Assembly (NCBI GenBank): GCA_965237725.1
Contig: OZ250151.1
Coordinates: 310,001-374,000, forward strand
Length of the DNA: 64,000 nucleotides
Source of the DNA: G965237725 sp965237725
Lineage (GTDB): Bacteria > Pseudomonadota > Gammaproteobacteria > Arenicellales > Poriferihabitantaceae
Direction: 5' to 3'
A program made the translations under genes and the position numbers. Each line of letters opens with the position of its first letter. The first letter of the stretch is position 1. Positions 20,201 to 28,123 of this stretch are shown here, piece after piece. The notes beneath the pieces were generated by a model, which made no database searches, had not been told where the DNA came from, and worked only from the letters and a program-made list of their open reading frames with translations.

Positions 20201-23200
20201 CTCCTATCAACGGTATCTGTGCCAGACCCTGGAGCGGAACTTCGATTGCTGTCTGAATGGCAGATAACATATTATCCAGTCCATCAATTAATAAAGACGG
20301 ATCTGACAGTAAATTGTTAAGACCGCTACTTACCAAATCAGTCAATTCAGCAATTTCATCATCATCCGGAATCTCTACACTGCCGCTAACCTCCGAAATT
20401 ACATCCGCGATATCGACCAGATTCAATATTAGTGGTGCTGCGTCACCAGTATCGTCCGGGTTTTGTCTCGCCGACGTAACCGAGGCATTGTTAAACAACG
20501 GCATTTCGACACTTGCAGCACCTACAAGGTCGATTTCGAATTCGTTCAAGGGGCCTGGAAAAATATCACCGCCATCGAGTATAAATTCATCAAATGTTGT
20601 GGAAATAGTCAGAAAATCATCTGTGCTGGCATCGCCATCTGCGTCGACCACCATGGACCCACCCTGGATAAACAAGCTTGCAGAACCGACTTTCGCTTGA
20701 AAATTTAGATCATCCTCATCAACGCGGATTTCAAGATCGATCTGGGTATTGTCCAAAACACTTGCTACGGGCATAGTAGACAAATCCACCGCTATGGATA
20801 AATCAATGGTCGCCAGAGATTCTGCCACCAACTCGATAGCCCCTAATGGATCACGCACAACAACGCGCTCATCGTCCAGTTGATATGGAATATCAGGGTC
20901 CACTAAACTCGCTAATGAAAATACATCGACGAAGAAATCAAATTCCGTTTCTCCTTCCTGCTCAAATACCAGCTCAATGCCAAAAATGTCAGTGGCACCA
21001 CCATAGGCAAATGTGATACCCGCTTGGGTAAATCCAGTATCGGCATCCGCACTCACAATAGCGTGATCCAGTCCTAGAAGTTCATTTATAGCTTGCTCCA
21101 ACTCCTGGATCGTTTCCAGACCAACGAAACTGCTTACGTCATCGGCGAATACAGTGTATGCATCGATATAATTATTAATTTCCAGCGCGGTTTGATTAAT
21201 AAGTGGTATTTCAACATCAAGAAACGGAACAGGACCCGTGCCAGTGCCTTCATCTATAAAATCGGTTTGTTGGAGTGCCACCCCATATTCCACAAGCGCA
21301 TTGGACACGGTATCCGCTGAAATCGATTTAAAAATATCAATTGAATTACCCGATACCTGGGTATTGATCCGACTGCCATTACTTACTTTCAATTGAGTGT
21401 CGGCGGCACCGACATTAACTAACACCAGACGTGATGCCACAACTCTTGCTTCTACCTGGGCTGAAACCCCAGCCGCTACAAGCGCCAGATTGACATCAAT
21501 TAACAGGTCATCCAGGTCAACTGCCGAAAAATTATCTTGTGTTTCGATCTGGCTAATCGAAATATTTACCACGGGATCGGAATCAATTTGAACATCAAAT
21601 GAAACATCCGCTCTGGGTCGACCCTCAAACGAGATAGATGGATTAGCAAAAATGTCACTGAAAATTACTCTTTCTACCAGCGCACCATCGCTTAACATTA
21701 GTTCATTCTGTGCAATGGCATTTGTAGCACTCACCTCAATAACAGCGTCATTGCTATCCGTAAAGATCAATACATCTTCCAGCAACCTGACATTTATATC
21801 ATGAGCGAAACCGCCCGCTGCTGCGGTATCAATCGCTTCATTAATATCGTTTAATAACTCTACAGAAGAATTGTTCAATACCTCCGGCATAACGGTAACT
21901 ATCAAATCATCCCCACCAACGGTAAGGGTAAATACGGCATTTCCACTTAGCACACCATCTGAAAGCAAAGTGGAGGTAAGCCCGCCACTAATTAACTCTT
22001 GGACGTCTGTACCAAATCCAAGAAATGGCTCTCCAATCAATACTTCCTGGGTTGCGCTTATTGTTAATCGATGGTCATCAATTTGTGTTTCGCCGGAGAG
22101 ATAACCGTCTAAGAAAATTGCAAACTGAACATCACCCGCAATGGTTACAACATTTTGTAACGAGATGTTTGCAACGAAATCTGGATCCCCGGGAGTAGTA
22201 GATAACTTACCACTGGTTACCGGTCCGGATACAATTTCTCCAAGATCCTGATCGAGTTGATTGAGATCTATTTCATTATCAATACTATCGATTAATTCCG
22301 TATGCAGTGTCACCGTGCTTTGCGCCACAGCTTCCATAAAATCGAATTCGACAAATCCAAAATGCCCCATTGCACCTGGATCAGACCAATTTGTTCTGAT
22401 CGTGCCGTCGATACTGGTAGCAGTAGTGTCGAAATATGCCGGCGCAAGTTGCTGTGAACCTGTGGCTTGACCGTTTGTAAATCCCAGCACGTCTATAATT
22501 GGATTACCTGAATCAGCTAAGACACGTAACGTATTGATGGTTCCACCGTCCGTGGTAGTGAAAACCAACCTTCCATCTACAACGTGGGATATTACGCCAA
22601 CAGGCAGTACCGCATCAAAAAATGGTACTAGATCAACAGCATTCACCAATCCCAACGTGTCGTCTTTATCGACTATTAAGTTTCCTGTGCGAACACCATC
22701 TACCTCAAGGACAAACTCGAAGTCAACGCCACCTGCACTGATATCAATGTCAGGAAGAGTATTAAGAAATCCATTGTTATCTATAGCGAAAGGACCAACT
22801 ACCAACCCCAGTTCCGCTACAGCTGGATTCTCAACCTTTTGCGCTTCGATTAAAAAATCAAGATTTTCGGTAATAAGATCTTCGCCTACTAATGGCGTGT
22901 CCAGGCTAAGCAAGATTTCCGGTGATCCAGATCCAAAATCGAGTGTCGCGGTCACTACACCGGGCCCAAAAGCACTAACATCATCCAGCGCGGTGTTTAT
23001 ATCATCCACCAGATCGCTTAATGAAGAATTTGATGGGTCACTTGAAACTGACACGGTTGTTGATACCAGCACAGTGTCACCCATACCAAGGCCATCATCA
23101 AATACTGCATCTACCGAAAACTGTACATTCTGATTTAACACACCAGAATCCAGGCGACTAAGATCATCTACATTGATTGCGCCGGCGGCTGTAAGTAGCA

Positions 23201-26200
23201 ATCGAGGATTCGATGTCCCAAGCGTGGTATCTATTGAGGCGACTACGACACTTACACCAAATTCCAAATCTAATACCGCATTCAAATCAACAATTAAATC
23301 GCTAAGAGAAGTATTGCCAGGGTCAGTGGGAAGATTAATCGTTTTCGTTACACCACCAACGGTAATTTCAAATTCTGCATCGCCGTTTAGTATTCCGGTT
23401 TGAGACAATTCCACAGCATGGTCTGGCCCAAGAACAGGCTCATCATCAGGATCAAGATTAAACTCAAACAGCACATCCAAACCAAGAGAGGTATCAATAT
23501 CAACCTGAGCTCCAGCAACACTAGTTTCAATTTCCGATAAAGCATCGAGCATCAAGTTGTAATCAAAATCACCAAAGCTAGCGATATCGTCGCTAAGATC
23601 AAGGCTAATTCCCAGCGTACTATCGCCGCTACTAAAACTGATCGACATTCGTGCTGGATCAATCGCGTCAACCAGTGCTACCAGTTCTTGAACTGTAGCG
23701 AAATCAGGCAAACTCGCCCCATCGACAACAGGATCTATAATATGAGTACGCAATAAATCAGCAAAATCCAACAGATCGCCAACTCGCACATTGTCTACCA
23801 ATAGCAGATTGCCATCATAGAGGCTCGATGTGGTCAGACTGGATAACCATAGTTCGAACTCAGTTAATGGTGTTAAAAGGTCTTGAGCAGACAACAGACT
23901 AATGCCGTACAAATCATCTGACACCAAATCAACTGGAGGCCCTTGGGGAAAATCCGTAAATAAATCATAATTGTTGGCATTTCCAAGGACGCCGTTACCA
24001 CCAACCTGCACCGTACCTGCTAGACCTGGCGCAAAACCTGCATCCGGCGTGAAATCAAAGGTAACTGTAAAATCGCCGGTGCTATCGATATCCACCAAAT
24101 CGTCAGCATTTTCTGGGCTTACATTTGCGGTTGTCAGTTCGGCGGACGAAACGTGCGAACCATTAACGCCGGGATCCGAAAACGTGATATCAATTTGCGC
24201 GTCCAAATCGAATACAGCGGATCCAGCATCAATGGAAGCGCCAAGCACACCGAAATCAACATCACCTTCAAAATCTATTGTGTTCCCGGTCACCCCAACT
24301 GACATCTCGTTAAACTGAGCTATGAACCCGGGCGTAGTGACATTGGAACCAAATGCAAATGAAAAATCTGTAGTTACATCGACACTGTAATCTCGACTTG
24401 TCCCATCCAGCGAGACATTTGCTTCCGATAGTGCATCCGTATCATCTACGGCAATGTCCGCTGCCCTTGATGCAGTTATGTCTATGGTATTGGAAACCAG
24501 AGTTTCACCGCCCTGAATTTCCACCGTTGTACCGAGTACGTTGCTGGTTGTTATTGTGATATTACCGAAAGTTGGATCGACAATCACCGGTGCCCAGCTC
24601 AACAGGAAAGCCTCTAGATTTTGACGATTAGGCATGTCTCCGGGATCTCCATCAAATTCAGCAGCTGCTGCTAAATCCGTTCGAAATTGTTGGATAATTT
24701 CAGAAAATCCCGACAGATCTCCGAATGTTGCTGAATTTGATAATGGCAGCTCTGTATCCAATCCTCCCAACCCTTCAATAGTTGTCGCAAGGGTTTCGAT
24801 TTCCTGCAGTCCTGCGAGAACTTCTGCTACATTTAAATTCGTTTCAGTAACGGCACCACCATCGACGTCCAATGTTTCGCTGTTAAAAATGGTAATTTTA
24901 TAATTTGCACCGCCATCGACACTTACATCATCAGTACCCACACCGCCATCAATAGTAATACCTTCTGTTGGGGCCAATCCTGGATCCTGCGCTCCCACAA
25001 TGGAAATGATGTCATCACCGTCACCACCATTTATAGTTAATGAGTTAGTTGGATTATTAAAGGTGATGCTTTCAAAGGTGCCGCCAACAGTATCCTGGAT
25101 GATGGATTGCCCCGCACTTGCAGCATTTGTTAACTCGATATCATTTGCACCCGATGTGCCAGTAAATACACGATCTGCAGCGGTTGACGTATCCGTTACC
25201 GGCTCTAAATTGCTGTAGGTAATAGTGCTTGTTTCAGCACCACCACCATCGTTAATAATAGTTATATCACCTGCGTCGGATCCGGTTGCCAGATAACTTA
25301 CTGAATCAAATGTACCACCTACAATTTCCAGTGAGTCATTTCCGCCTGCCCCGCCATCAAAATCGATATCGATAAAAAATTCGTTAGCGCTGAAATCAAT
25401 GATTAATGTATCGTCTTCGCTATTTACCCCAGTGATACTAATGTCCGAGACATTGCCGATTACATCTGTGGTAGTGGTGACACCATCGCTAATTGAAATA
25501 GACGCTCCATCAAAATCTACTGTGACTGAATTCTCTCCTGAGGCCATCGTAAACTGTAATTGAGCAGGTGCGAGTAAACCAGCAAAATCGAGAGGGTGAC
25601 TGGATGCAAACAATGTTTCTGTATCTATTTCACCCACTGCTACTTCTAATTCATAATCTCCGCCTGAATCAGGATTTCCAGTATCGTCATTAGAAGCTGA
25701 AACATTCGCGCCAATATGTTCTGCAATATTTTCTACAAACTTAATTCCATTAGAATCAGCTGCAACGTCACAACCGTAGAGCAAAATATCCGCATTTTCC
25801 GATAGCGCATCACCCCAGTCCGTAAGTTCGTCCTTATATTTTGAAAGGGTATTGTTACTTAGCCTGGTGTTTCCCAGGTAAAGCATCCCTGCGGCGCCAT
25901 GAGAAATAATATGTACAGCATCGATATTTTCATATCCAGCAAGGCTATCTGTAATTTTTTCGACGCCGTTTTCACTGGAATCAATAAAATACACAATGAT
26001 TTCATCATCATGATTATTAGCGGAAATAGATTGTGGGGTTACAAAATCATCATCAATGAAACCACTTGTTTTTGACTCATCCTTTTCCTTGTCATTTTTA
26101 GAATACAGATCACCCGATTGATATTTATAGGGGCTTATAGCATCACTGGATGATGGTTGTTCAACGCTATTAACAAACTCATTATCAATGTAGGTAACTT

Positions 26201-27206
26201 GGGCGCCGCTGGAATTTAACCCTGCTATTAGAGACTCATAGTCCTCAATCGCGGTATCAACAAAAACAATTTGCAGGGACTTATCCGAATCCAGCTCCTC
26301 ATTGGGAATTATTTCTACAGGCGCTTCTTCTACAACTTCTTCCTGTTCCAGAATTGATGTTTCAGATGAATTATTTGGCGCATTTTCATTCGAAGAACCC
26401 TGGGAACTGAACTCCTGATAATTTTGATCGCCATCCGTGTCTGTAATTTCTTCAGTTAATATTTCTTCCTCTACGTCTTCTTCGACTTCTTCTTCAACAA
26501 CATTTTCTGAATTACCTGTATCGGAATCCGCAGCAGAAAACTCAAGTGGATCGGACATCGCAGTATCGATCGTCCCATCAATAGTAAAACTTAGTATCGA
26601 GCCCTGGGCGGGGTCACCGCTTATGGTAATTTCCAGTCCACTGAAATTTATAATCTGATTACTTGGATCAAAAGATCCACTGCTTAAAAGTTGCCCATGG
26701 ACATCGTAAATTTCATATTCGTTTTCTGACTGAAACTCAATTAAATAGGTACCAGGCTCGACTTGATCTGGGTCAACGTATTTTATTGAAGCAATGGATG
26801 CGGAAGCAGATTGCTCGTCTCCTTCGAGCCCATTTAATTCACCATCTACACCCTCCTCGTCAAACGCTTTTATTTCATTCTGATTTATATCAGGAGTACC
26901 ATTGTCCAACGATGCTCCTGAAGGTTCGACGCTATCTGAGACTGGCACAGGAATCTGCGCTTGAATATCAGGGGGGAGAGCACCTAACTCATTATCAGCC
27001 GGATCAGGATCAGAAATAGTGTCAAGCAAACCAACATCAGGAGGCATTGGCAACAAACCATCTGCTGACAATAATATCCGGGGTTCAAGTGGCTCAAATT
27101 TTAAGCCGGAAGAATATACTGGCTGCCTTAAAGATGCTTCAACAGCAATTCCAAGGGAATGGCGGCGGATTCTTGGTGTAACGACTATGGATTTGGGAAC
27201 AATCAC
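11292..27206 (-). CDS. Giant LEPR-XLL / DUF4347 / RTX-repeat secreted protein
   Basis: 5304 residues, starting at GTG 27206 (an in-frame stop lies 9 nt upstream, so no longer start exists). Residues 37-50 contain FEPLEPRILLSADG, the LEPR-XLL motif found near the N-terminus of very long secreted proteins. A Glu-rich linker lies at about 236-260. DUF4347 spans about 313-535 (AVHIISHGAAGMLYLG, ADILLYGCDVAADSNG). A huge middle region (about 540-3450) has several repeats of about 80-100 residues resembling flagellin hook-IN motifs. Calcium-binding RTX nonapeptides (GGxGxDxxx) form blocks at about 3505-3565, 4380-4540 and 4540-5090, the last with a 52-residue tandem period. The last 200 residues are polar and acidic. 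It is likely a surface or secreted adhesin exported through the neighbouring TolC/HlyD proteins. No catalytic domain is recognised. Confidence 0.85.
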   Translation of the reverse strand: MIVPKSIVVTPRIRRHSLGIAVEASLRQPVYSSGLKFEPLEPRILLSADGLLPMPPDVGLLDTISDPDPADNELGALPPDIQAQIPVPVSDSVEPSGASLDNGTPDINQNEIKAFDEEGVDGELNGLEGDEQSASASIASIKYVDPDQVEPGTYLIEFQSENEYEIYDVHGQLLSSGSFDPSNQIINFSGLEITISGDPAQGSILSFTIDGTIDTAMSDPLEFSAADSDTGNSENVVEEEVEEDVEEEILTEEITDTDGDQNYQEFSSQGSSNENAPNNSSETSILEQEEVVEEAPVEIIPNEELDSDKSLQIVFVDTAIEDYESLIAGLNSSGAQVTYIDNEFVNSVEQPSSSDAISPYKYQSGDLYSKNDKEKDESKTSGFIDDDFVTPQSISANNHDDEIIVYFIDSSENGVEKITDSLAGYENIDAVHIISHGAAGMLYLGNTRLSNNTLSKYKDELTDWGDALSENADILLYGCDVAADSNGIKFVENIAEHIGANVSASNDDTGNPDSGGDYELEVAVGEIDTETLFASSHPLDFAGLLAPAQLQFTMASGENSVTVDFDGASISISDGVTTTTDVIGNVSDISITGVNSEDDTLIIDFSANEFFIDIDFDGGAGGNDSLEIVGGTFDSVSYLATGSDAGDITIINDGGGAETSTITYSNLEPVTDTSTAADRVFTGTSGANDIELTNAASAGQSIIQDTVGGTFESITFNNPTNSLTINGGDGDDIISIVGAQDPGLAPTEGITIDGGVGTDDVSVDGGANYKITIFNSETLDVDGGAVTETNLNVAEVLAGLQEIETLATTIEGLGGLDTELPLSNSATFGDLSGFSEIIQQFRTDLAAAAEFDGDPGDMPNRQNLEAFLLSWAPVIVDPTFGNITITTSNVLGTTVEIQGGETLVSNTIDITASRAADIAVDDTDALSEANVSLDGTSRDYSVDVTTDFSFAFGSNVTTPGFIAQFNEMSVGVTGNTIDFEGDVDFGVLGASIDAGSAVFDLDAQIDITFSDPGVNGSHVSSAELTTANVSPENADDLVDIDSTGDFTVTFDFTPDAGFAPGLAGTVQVGGNGVLGNANNYDLFTDFPQGPPVDLVSDDLYGISLLSAQDLLTPLTEFELWLSSLTTSSLYDGNLLLVDNVRVGDLLDFADLLRTHIIDPVVDGASLPDFATVQELVALVDAIDPARMSISFSSGDSTLGISLDLSDDIASFGDFDYNLMLDALSEIETSVAGAQVDIDTSLGLDVLFEFNLDPDDEPVLGPDHAVELSQTGILNGDAEFEITVGGVTKTINLPTDPGNTSLSDLIVDLNAVLDLEFGVSVVVASIDTTLGTSNPRLLLTAAGAINVDDLSRLDSGVLNQNVQFSVDAVFDDGLGMGDTVLVSTTVSVSSDPSNSSLSDLVDDINTALDDVSAFGPGVVTATLDFGSGSPEILLSLDTPLVGEDLITENLDFLIEAQKVENPAVAELGLVVGPFAIDNNGFLNTLPDIDISAGGVDFEFVLEVDGVRTGNLIVDKDDTLGLVNAVDLVPFFDAVLPVGVISHVVDGRLVFTTTDGGTINTLRVLADSGNPIIDVLGFTNGQATGSQQLAPAYFDTTATSIDGTIRTNWSDPGAMGHFGFVEFDFMEAVAQSTVTLHTELIDSIDNEIDLNQLDQDLGEIVSGPVTSGKLSTTPGDPDFVANISLQNVVTIAGDVQFAIFLDGYLSGETQIDDHRLTISATQEVLIGEPFLGFGTDVQELISGGLTSTLLSDGVLSGNAVFTLTVGGDDLIVTVMPEVLNNSSVELLNDINEAIDTAAAGGFAHDINVRLLEDVLIFTDSNDAVIEVSATNAIAQNELMLSDGALVERVIFSDIFANPSISFEGRPRADVSFDVQIDSDPVVNISISQIETQDNFSAVDLDDLLIDVNLALVAAGVSAQVEARVVASRLVLVNVGAADTQLKVSNGSRINTQVSGNSIDIFKSISADTVSNALVEYGVALQQTDFIDEGTGTGPVPFLDVEIPLINQTALEINNYIDAYTVFADDVSSFVGLETIQELEQAINELLGLDHAIVSADADTGFTQAGITFAYGGATDIFGIELVFEQEGETEFDFFVDVFSLASLVDPDIPYQLDDERVVVRDPLGAIELVAESLATIDLSIAVDLSTMPVASVLDNTQIDLEIRVDEDDLNFQAKVGSASLFIQGGSMVVDADGDASTDDFLTISTTFDEFILDGGDIFPGPLNEFEIDLVGAASVEMPLFNNASVTSARQNPDDTGDAAPLILNLVDIADVISEVSGSVEIPDDDEIAELTDLVSSGLNNLLSDPSLLIDGLDNMLSAIQTAIEVPLQGLAQIPLIGDQLGDGVQPFLDQINQVRIDLSQFLLNEYAEATASTGGTYSGDLTLILQEALFDLFAAPGDLGVQLPGEPDGNADGEGPRLGLLQDLPSDGNPNVGFEDILLNTFNDGDGDEGVQYDFHLGQSYSISLPFEIGLGTNDLGIDAFLPGFGFDAGSEEGVTVDVSWDLRIGFGVSIDDLFYISTIHFEDISNGDSDYVEELVLALDVTVPGFEADVSLGLVGAEITDGIEGPASITSLEKITLLNTGLSPGMAGPASVPDIEAGTFDLILHRDVYGASGEFVSTSSTSQSHSIDEYDNVNFVTNATGLIAELATELFGGGPLDDDGILVTPDLSEIDFLNPGIGLTFTAFDPSVTRIEFIHTGGNNFGFGVEDDLGNILNQFEDQRSTGLGFATSQDAVTGVITGMFEAPVDGALNQDIAFTLTVSGTEIEVMVHASNLDEEVDNPDAGLPGEEDTMDGVPALASQLQDAIDLALGEAGFAAGDVEISVSEIGSSGQFNVILEGTNLENITWDNQETSFVSLKFAVDLFGDVLEPGEASPLDPLYEFVDGVNTSLNPLTEENEEPPNLDRPRLTLPELIGSPSTSIYATLEADSELRLHIVTNTNSVDEFVGNIAALPVLGLPSVEFDMRAGLGGTLILFGQVDPDEPADEAFEFEIDDIDFDNIQIDMGELLGNFLGPTLGAISTVLGPVFDIIGDGVNSTVGFLNEPIPIISELASVLGISSSTSWLDLTGNKDSFNQFFGIVQQATDLLGSVNDVLGSAADGTINLGGLRLVMDDESPFYFPDTQTPVPIAVADAYENLSQEEADILQLLGVTASGSPIPEPGGFTFELLETSNIFRLITGDNFDIFSFNLPTLELQLGIDFGFDFDILEFAILGGAAVTVDLGIGYDSTGLDRIRQAREEGVPVDGADLLDGFFIRTIEGGGPELKFEASFSGQGGVDVHTPSFCIDLGFFGSLCFPRFDIFVVQADVNAQFSLAMDLIDPNEDGKLRIDEISSITNGFDDPQNLIFLFDVTASASGSFNIGGTILGTSISASDLGLAPNIGVNFTAADFLSNFGIHGALNPIVAETLTTDDGSPAGASTGVARANVGQFEYAQVHGDTTYAHAANVTISDSGVNNILVTNNSTGSSTTISKTGLHTLVVRGTEHNDFIDASGLTGISLDIRGNGGNDTIIGGQSADIILGGTGEDTISGGGHDDALFGGLGDDNLSGNDGTDFLIGGQGNDILDGNEGADTYLYLTTKEERSGFGQDVINESAVEAAFTTVAQIKKISGIQKEEGSDRIVVTVKDHGLVLPRNIIITGVNGVPNANGASVVVAAIIDDNTFIIDAGRKFTGVFDADNGAGFIIDPGQQDLTRPESFQVLTDTIDLTAATSSQSLQFTMDPSGTKVSFVDETVAINTITHNGFNIETLLGGEGNDLFDISANGNFPAPRPAPSTNFTNLDGGEGADRYIVRIGDGLNADVNIQDTGIKSAIDTFFVFGRDDAAIPDVVGLTDAEILFDVGMASQNSITYSPVVAGNKLDSGLEVIQIDLLNGDDVVFVESTPTESTVTINGGLGSDTFSLGVSAATGAEENLNKIDGTEDNGPLKIFGNNEDPNAVDNPLDLDELKLFDTTDIVDNNAANGDAGLLNFNAATQLGKVEGLGITIAVEFGGMEVLGIQLGEGNDEFTMLGTIDGDRVASGLTTLFGGTGKDKIDVSLTTGGKVEIHGEEGNDLISLLNSASADLFFFGDEGSDEINLTALSALATVAVSGGIANDTINVGSKRSNSDQAMGNLNGIAGTVTSINGDAGLDTLILDDSQDTAGNNAANGDAGTLTQSTITGLGMTSGIDEYLDFEQIYVHTGSGNDEFNVQSTDIDAITLIDTNAGNDVIVVSSGAPLITGNLDGIEGDLVLHGGDGVNSLLISDISTAQADPNVVMDEGDFDPLRPFIRDCGLTPNLGMQNHHFITGLAGQSTVGSPFSTGTIYYAANFDGATGDFHGQDPALGGVTIVAGNQGNHFQIDSLYTNDLTTLFTGDGDDIVALGPLSLVTGTTNPTADGNLLVYGGSGADLIDGSLSTVSINLDGGDDDDILFGGDAEDLLLGGGGNDYLDGGDDNDVLFGDSEVTLDLDAIIVTRVTVDPPGKDFLVGAGGLDEIHGGGASDVLFGDNATATRDPVSGVILSIVSSDPIGGEETFTSSGGPGAADMLFGDAGDDFLVGGLAQDHLEGNEGKDVIFGDNANILFEDAAGMSMALSIESTDTGTGDDDEIFGDTEGETTGEDDIVFGGDGNDAIEGQGGNDILFGDNGTAIFNNGSANANDLLSTAPTDFGADNIMGGSGNDIIVGDHADVTRNSSNIVSLITSTFNTGANDTLEGNSGNDIIIGGLGADQVKGDEGDDIIVADQGVVNIGSGVSNTTNPGLGGDDVIDSGTGNDQVLGGAGADNITTGDGNDTVLGDNGNTNGQTTTSSDPSIGGNDTINTGGGNDQIVAGNGSDNITSGTGNDAILGDNGTTNGSTTTSSNPTTGGNDTIIAGGGNDQVIGGAGNDNINAGSGNDAVLGDNGTTNGSTTQSSNPGVGGNDTILASGGNNQVIGGFGADIINTGNGRDSILGDNGTTNGNTTRSSSPSIGGNDNISAGGGNDQIIAGFGNDRVNAGGGDDMVLGDNGVTTSRSVVSSQSSTGGNDRLFGGSGNDNIIAGFGNDFLDGGSGLDILLGDNGSIVFSSDTIVVKTSSPFTGGNDFIRGGSGNDVLIGGFGSDRFDGSLSEDIIIGDNGIVLIQILPNGERVVVHVDALGNGPLDRSVLFNLFGFDLEKNFNVDTDLSQVESIDGGFFVDTSGKSEFEPRRFLHHNGKGIEVEAEEFKCLPIEEVECNYGEDVETNEKNVLPGEVIIDDQVNEETNEANSILIKEQSASENNNQKVLNYPEHIGAASLALYGWKFNRRSNSLSAGFHNDSEFPNVEEEEIFKQIQSGARNRMSFDFERGIFTAR
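11940..13060. repeat. 156-bp tandem repeats encoding RTX units
   Basis: Within the 3' part of the giant gene, a 156-bp (52-residue) unit recurs about six to seven times. Each encodes four nonapeptides (GGNDxxxxG type) followed by a 16-residue S/T/N spacer such as NGTTNGSTTTSSNP. Spacer-to-spacer distances near 12390, 12545, 12700 and 12860 agree with the period. Neighbouring units are close in sequence, so copy number may vary by recombination. Confidence 0.75.
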
Positions 27207-27787
27207 TATTGGTCAAATTTACAAAAACCCCATTTTTTAAATTTATCTACGTATCATCCGCAGCCCATTTGGTATAAAACAGATCCCCTACCATACCTTT
27301 ATTTCACTTATTTATAGATGAAATGGGTTTTTTGATTGACTACAAAATATTGACTACAATACTAAGATAAACGAAAGTTGTGCCAAGTACCACTGCATAG
27401 TAAAACAGTAACACAAATAATACAATGATTTACGCGCTTACTGCGGAGAGCCTGAGCGAGTCTGTCCCGGAAGTATACTCAAGTATCTATTTCGCACCTC
27501 CAACAAATTGGTGTTTTACGCACAATAAGTAGAAAAAAGTAGAAAACATTTTACCCGCGTCGCCAACACAATTATTTATAAAATCAGGAAAACGAATCAT
27601 TTGGGTTCAATTAAAAGTTATTTAGAGTGCAAAGTTCGTCTCTAATGCTACCAACTTAAATCGAGAGTATAAAATTACAACAATTTTAACTTGACGCTTT
27701 ATATGATTAACTGTTAAACCTAGTTAGAGTAGTTCAGGGAAGCGGTTAACGCTTCAATTTAAAGTCAATTCTGGAGAGAATAAAACT
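27207..27787. promoter_or_regulatory. Divergent regulatory region between the giant gene and the DUF3467 gene
   Basis: About 580 bp, AT-rich, without a gene. It must hold promoters for both directions. On the plus strand TTGACG (27691-27696), a 17-bp spacer and TTAAAC (27714-27719) form a plausible but weak sigma-70 pair about 70 bp before the DUF3467 start. No comparable pair is clear for the giant gene. The long leader could carry regulation, but I see no defined riboswitch. Confidence 0.35.
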
Positions 27788-28123
27788 GTGGTAAAAAATA
27801 ACGACAAAGATAGAAACGGCAAGAATGCTAATACTAATGGCAAAAAGGTAAGATGGGATGATAGCGATATGAGCACCTCATACGCAAATGTTTGCAATGT
27901 CAGCAGTACTCGTGAAGAAGTTACATTGTTATTTGGAACTAATCAATCCTGGCATACCGGTCAGGAAGAAGTCGTAATTAAGTTGTCTGACAGACTGATA
28001 GTGAGTCCTTATGCTGCTAAACGATTAAGCATGTTGCTAAAAAATGTAGTCGATCAATATGAAACGAGATTTGGTGCATTAAGCACAGATGAGACGGAGA
28101 CCGGCCCAACTTCAACTTCTTGA
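27788..28123 (+). CDS. DUF3467 family protein
   Basis: 111 residues from GTG 27788, with GGAGAG about ten bases upstream. After a basic, Asn-rich N-terminus, residues about 33-98 match the DUF3467 consensus: YANVCNVSSTREEVTLLFG, then VVIKLSDRLIVSPYAAKRLS and LLKNVVDQYETRFG. DUF3467 proteins are small, soluble and of unknown function. No signal peptide or membrane segment is seen. It is transcribed divergently from the giant LEPR-XLL gene across a 580-bp gap, so it may be a cytosolic accessory or regulator of that cluster (inference from position only). Confidence 0.75.
   Translation: MVKNNDKDRNGKNANTNGKKVRWDDSDMSTSYANVCNVSSTREEVTLLFGTNQSWHTGQEEVVIKLSDRLIVSPYAAKRLSMLLKNVVDQYETRFGALSTDETETGPTSTS

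Noticed and set aside
22534..23133. 199-residue and other plus-strand frames within the giant gene
   Set aside because: They are low-complexity S/T/P-rich shadows of the giant gene on the opposite strand.
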